From the NCBI GenBank assembly GCA_029261875.1, contig JAJDAL010000015.1, positions 62,001 through 126,000 on the forward strand: a DNA stretch of 64,000 bases. Reading direction: 5' to 3'. This document shows positions 62,046 through 64,000 of the stretch, piece by piece; position 1 is the first letter of the stretch, and the number at the start of each line of letters is the position of its first letter. The stretch is from Deltaproteobacteria bacterium (GTDB lineage: Bacteria > Myxococcota_A > UBA9160 > JAJDAL01). The position numbers and the translations under genes are program-made. The notes beneath the pieces were generated by a model. It had not been told where the DNA came from and made no database searches. It saw only the letters and a list, made by a program, of their open reading frames with translations.

Positions 62046-63794
62046 CTACCCCGAAGAGACGACCCGACAGGAGGTTGCGTTGACGGGTAGCGAGGTCGCG
62101 GTCGAAGACCCCTCTTCCACCAAGTAGAAACAGCCCGCCGGCGTAGCGGAGACGCGAATGCTTCCCGGTTGATCCGGGAGGTCGACTCGGACATCGGGAC
62201 GCACTTGTTTCGGCGACTGGACGAAGATCAGCCAACGACGCGACCCCGGATCCCCTTGAACCCGCGCAAACGACCACATCGGAACTTCCGTCGTCAGGGA
62301 CCGGCTGTCCGCTGCATCCACACTCGTCGATAGCTGCAACCAGCGCCGCCGGTTCGCGTATTCCGGCGGAATACTCGAGCGATAGGGATGTTGGCGATCG
62401 GGATTCCAAACCAGGTCACTCTGCTTCCAGAACGAAGCCAGAACCGGATCGTTGTGGACGTCATCGACGGCGTCCATCACGGTCCCGAGGTCGCCACCAA
62501 ACTCCGACAGCTTCATGTAGCCGCGGGTGAACTTTCGCACTGCGTGCGGACGCGCCACCCACATGCCGTATTTCACGAGGCCCGCGTAGCGCTCGGTCGT
62601 CACGGGCTGGCCCTCTTTCGCCATTCGCTCGCGAACCACCGGATCCCAGAACGTGGTCAGTTCCCAGTAGTACTTCGGGTTTTGCTGGCAGGCGAACTCG
62701 ATTTGCAGCGGAAGGTTCATGATCTCGGCTTGAGGGCTGCGGAACGTGTGGTCGCTGAAATCGTGCGTGCTCTGACTCTTCACGTAATAGCGGACCGCCG
62801 ATCCATCCCATGCAAAGGGGAACACGCTGAGACGTCCGGGAACACTCATTCCGTTGTTGGGCAGGTTCCCGTTGGGCCACCAATCTCCGCGCCCCAAACC
62901 GATCGTCGACCCGCCCCAACCGATGATGATCGAGCGGTCCTTCCAAACCCCGAGACCGGACCGAAAGCCCTCGACGTGGGCCTTGTAGCGATCGATGTAG
63001 TGATCGCCGAGCTTGCGTCGACGGAAGTCTTCGTCGTGCCCTGCGCCATAGCGCGCCTGGTACGCCGCGCTCAATTCGACTTCCCGTTGTTCGAGCCGAG
63101 CCGCCTCGTTGTTGGATACGAAAACCACGTACGGCGGGTCGGGATAGAGTTCCTGGAGCTTCGTCATCACCTCCGCCGAGGACCAGGCATGACCGGCTTC
63201 GGACCACGGTGCCTTGGCGCCGAAGGGATCGAGTTTCGCTTCGACGTGTCCTTCGAGATTCCGAAACAGCGCCGAGTTCTCCGGCGCCGCATCCTTCCAG
63301 GGGGACTCTTCGTAGATGACCCGGTCCCACTGGGTCGAGACGAAGGCGATCGGGAGTTGGCGACGGCGTGCTTCGGCGAGCAGCGCGGGGTAATAGGTTT
63401 GCGCCCACTTGTCCCAGCCCTGACGAAAGTTTCCCATCCAAAAGGCGGGCATCCAATGGCGCCCGTTCTGAAGCTGCTCGATCTGCCAGGGCGGTTGCGT
63501 GCTGCCGGAGCGCTCCTTGCGGTGCGGCGTCCAATGGGTCGCGAACGGCAGCGGATAGGACCCGTTGCACGGATCGCTTGCAACCGCGTCGACGGGTTGC
63601 GCGGGCGTGACCGGAGTCGTTCCTGCAGGCGTCGCCTTGCCCCGCAGTGTGGGTCGACCGGGCTGCCCGATCCGGCTCCCGGTATTCGATTCATTTTCGC
63701 TGGGCTGGGTGTGGGCCCCGGGCGCACAGAAGACGAGCGCGAGGGCGACCAGGGGCAACACTCTTACGAGCGATGACAGACTCTGACAACGCAT
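62046..63794 (-). CDS. Secreted protein of unknown function
   Basis: 582 residues. Signal peptide ends CAPGAHT. A low-complexity Ser/Pro/Gly linker (about 30-65) precedes a single large domain rich in aromatic residues. Blocks include HWMPAFWMGNFRQGWDKWAQTYYPALLAEARRRQLP, IAFVSTQWDRVIY, YVVFVSNNEAARLE, SIIIGWGGSTIGLG and YYWELTTFWDPVV. The alternating strand/helix pattern and Trp/Glu/Asn-rich loops could suit a sugar-binding barrel such as a glycoside hydrolase, but I cannot name a family or a catalytic pair. GGAGAGGA five bases before ATG 63794 fixes the start; longer in-frame starts lack this. It is convergent with the dehydrogenase gene, four bases away. Confidence 0.7.
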   Translation of the reverse strand: MRCQSLSSLVRVLPLVALALVFCAPGAHTQPSENESNTGSRIGQPGRPTLRGKATPAGTTPVTPAQPVDAVASDPCNGSYPLPFATHWTPHRKERSGSTQPPWQIEQLQNGRHWMPAFWMGNFRQGWDKWAQTYYPALLAEARRRQLPIAFVSTQWDRVIYEESPWKDAAPENSALFRNLEGHVEAKLDPFGAKAPWSEAGHAWSSAEVMTKLQELYPDPPYVVFVSNNEAARLEQREVELSAAYQARYGAGHDEDFRRRKLGDHYIDRYKAHVEGFRSGLGVWKDRSIIIGWGGSTIGLGRGDWWPNGNLPNNGMSVPGRLSVFPFAWDGSAVRYYVKSQSTHDFSDHTFRSPQAEIMNLPLQIEFACQQNPKYYWELTTFWDPVVRERMAKEGQPVTTERYAGLVKYGMWVARPHAVRKFTRGYMKLSEFGGDLGTVMDAVDDVHNDPVLASFWKQSDLVWNPDRQHPYRSSIPPEYANRRRWLQLSTSVDAADSRSLTTEVPMWSFARVQGDPGSRRWLIFVQSPKQVRPDVRVDLPDQPGSIRVSATPAGCFYLVEEGSSTATSLPVNATSCRVVSSG

Positions 63795-64000
63795 AGAAGT
63801 CCTCTCCGAATGCATCGGCTGACCCAGGCCTTGTCGGTCACCCGGGTGAAGCGTTGAGTGAGAAAGACCGCAAAACCGGTGAAGGCACGAGCAATTATGG
63901 GGATGTCGTCCATGCATCCAACGGGCAATCGAACTGCAGGCCGTCCGCAGAAACCCGGATAACGCGCAACCCGGAAAAAGATAACACGCGTTGCCCCAGA

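Noticed and set aside
62388-63776. Open frame antisense to the secreted unknown protein
   Set aside because: No ribosome site or recognisable domain; the minus-strand frame has a signal peptide and a good start site.
1-64000. CRISPR arrays, tRNA or rRNA genes, insertion sequences
   Set aside because: Intergenic gaps were read for regular repeats, cloverleaf arms and transposase frames; none was seen. The repeats present are inside Rhs and other repeat proteins.

Overview
The window is GC-rich with dense, almost wholly protein-coding content. No rRNA, tRNA, CRISPR array, insertion sequence or phage module is evident. Four giant SpvB/Rhs-type YD-repeat proteins, Myxococcus-type Cys-rich repeats (CGNG..EG.E.CDDGN), thrombospondin-3-like DxDxDG calcium repeats, lipoprotein genes and winged-helix/AAA/TPR regulators together suggest a Myxococcota or related former deltaproteobacterial lineage, probably an environmental genome. 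This placement is inferred from family content, not from a marker gene.

Layout. 1-2847: edge of a small membrane protein, a sulfotransferase and apolipoprotein N-acyltransferase (lnt). 2871-12688 (minus strand): module A1, made of a CadC-like winged-helix/AAA/TPR regulator, a small membrane-anchored protein and an SpvB/Rhs protein. 12899-14685: a DUF1993 protein, a YghU-type glutathione transferase and a small zinc-ribbon membrane protein. 14772-24293: module A2, with the same three components and the regulator divergent. 24805-35055: a second-type SpvB/Rhs protein translationally coupled to a pectate-lyase-like beta-helix protein, then a secreted propeller protein with one Cys-rich repeat. 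35134-38627 (minus): three secreted structural proteins, two of them tandem paralogs. 39150-50781: an operon of a Cys-rich secreted protein, a lipoprotein with a subtilase fold that has lost its catalytic residues, and a fourth SpvB/Rhs protein. 50831-55570 (minus): a large secreted PI-PLC-like protein. 55814-59209: a flippase and two sulfotransferases. 59426-62041: a fused PQQ-type sugar dehydrogenase/dihaem cytochrome. 62046-63794: a secreted protein of unknown function.

How it fits together. About 25.4 kb, or 40 percent of the window, encodes the four Rhs proteins. They form two subtypes. Subtype A (modules A1 and A2) is preceded by a paralogous small membrane protein and a paralogous regulator. 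The two subtype-A promoters share a distal element, 11-bp-phased direct repeats and a putative -10, with exactly 79 bp between the distal element and the -10 in both. Subtype B (RHS3, RHS4) carries a hydrophobic hairpin inserted in the Rhs core and is coupled by TAATG or ATGA overlaps to an accessory secreted protein. No TcA-like pore component is present, so these look like exported surface or secreted cages with different C-terminal cargo domains rather than a complete Tc toxin complex. The regulated subtype-A module, with its unnamed small partner protein, is the best candidate for an undescribed system here.
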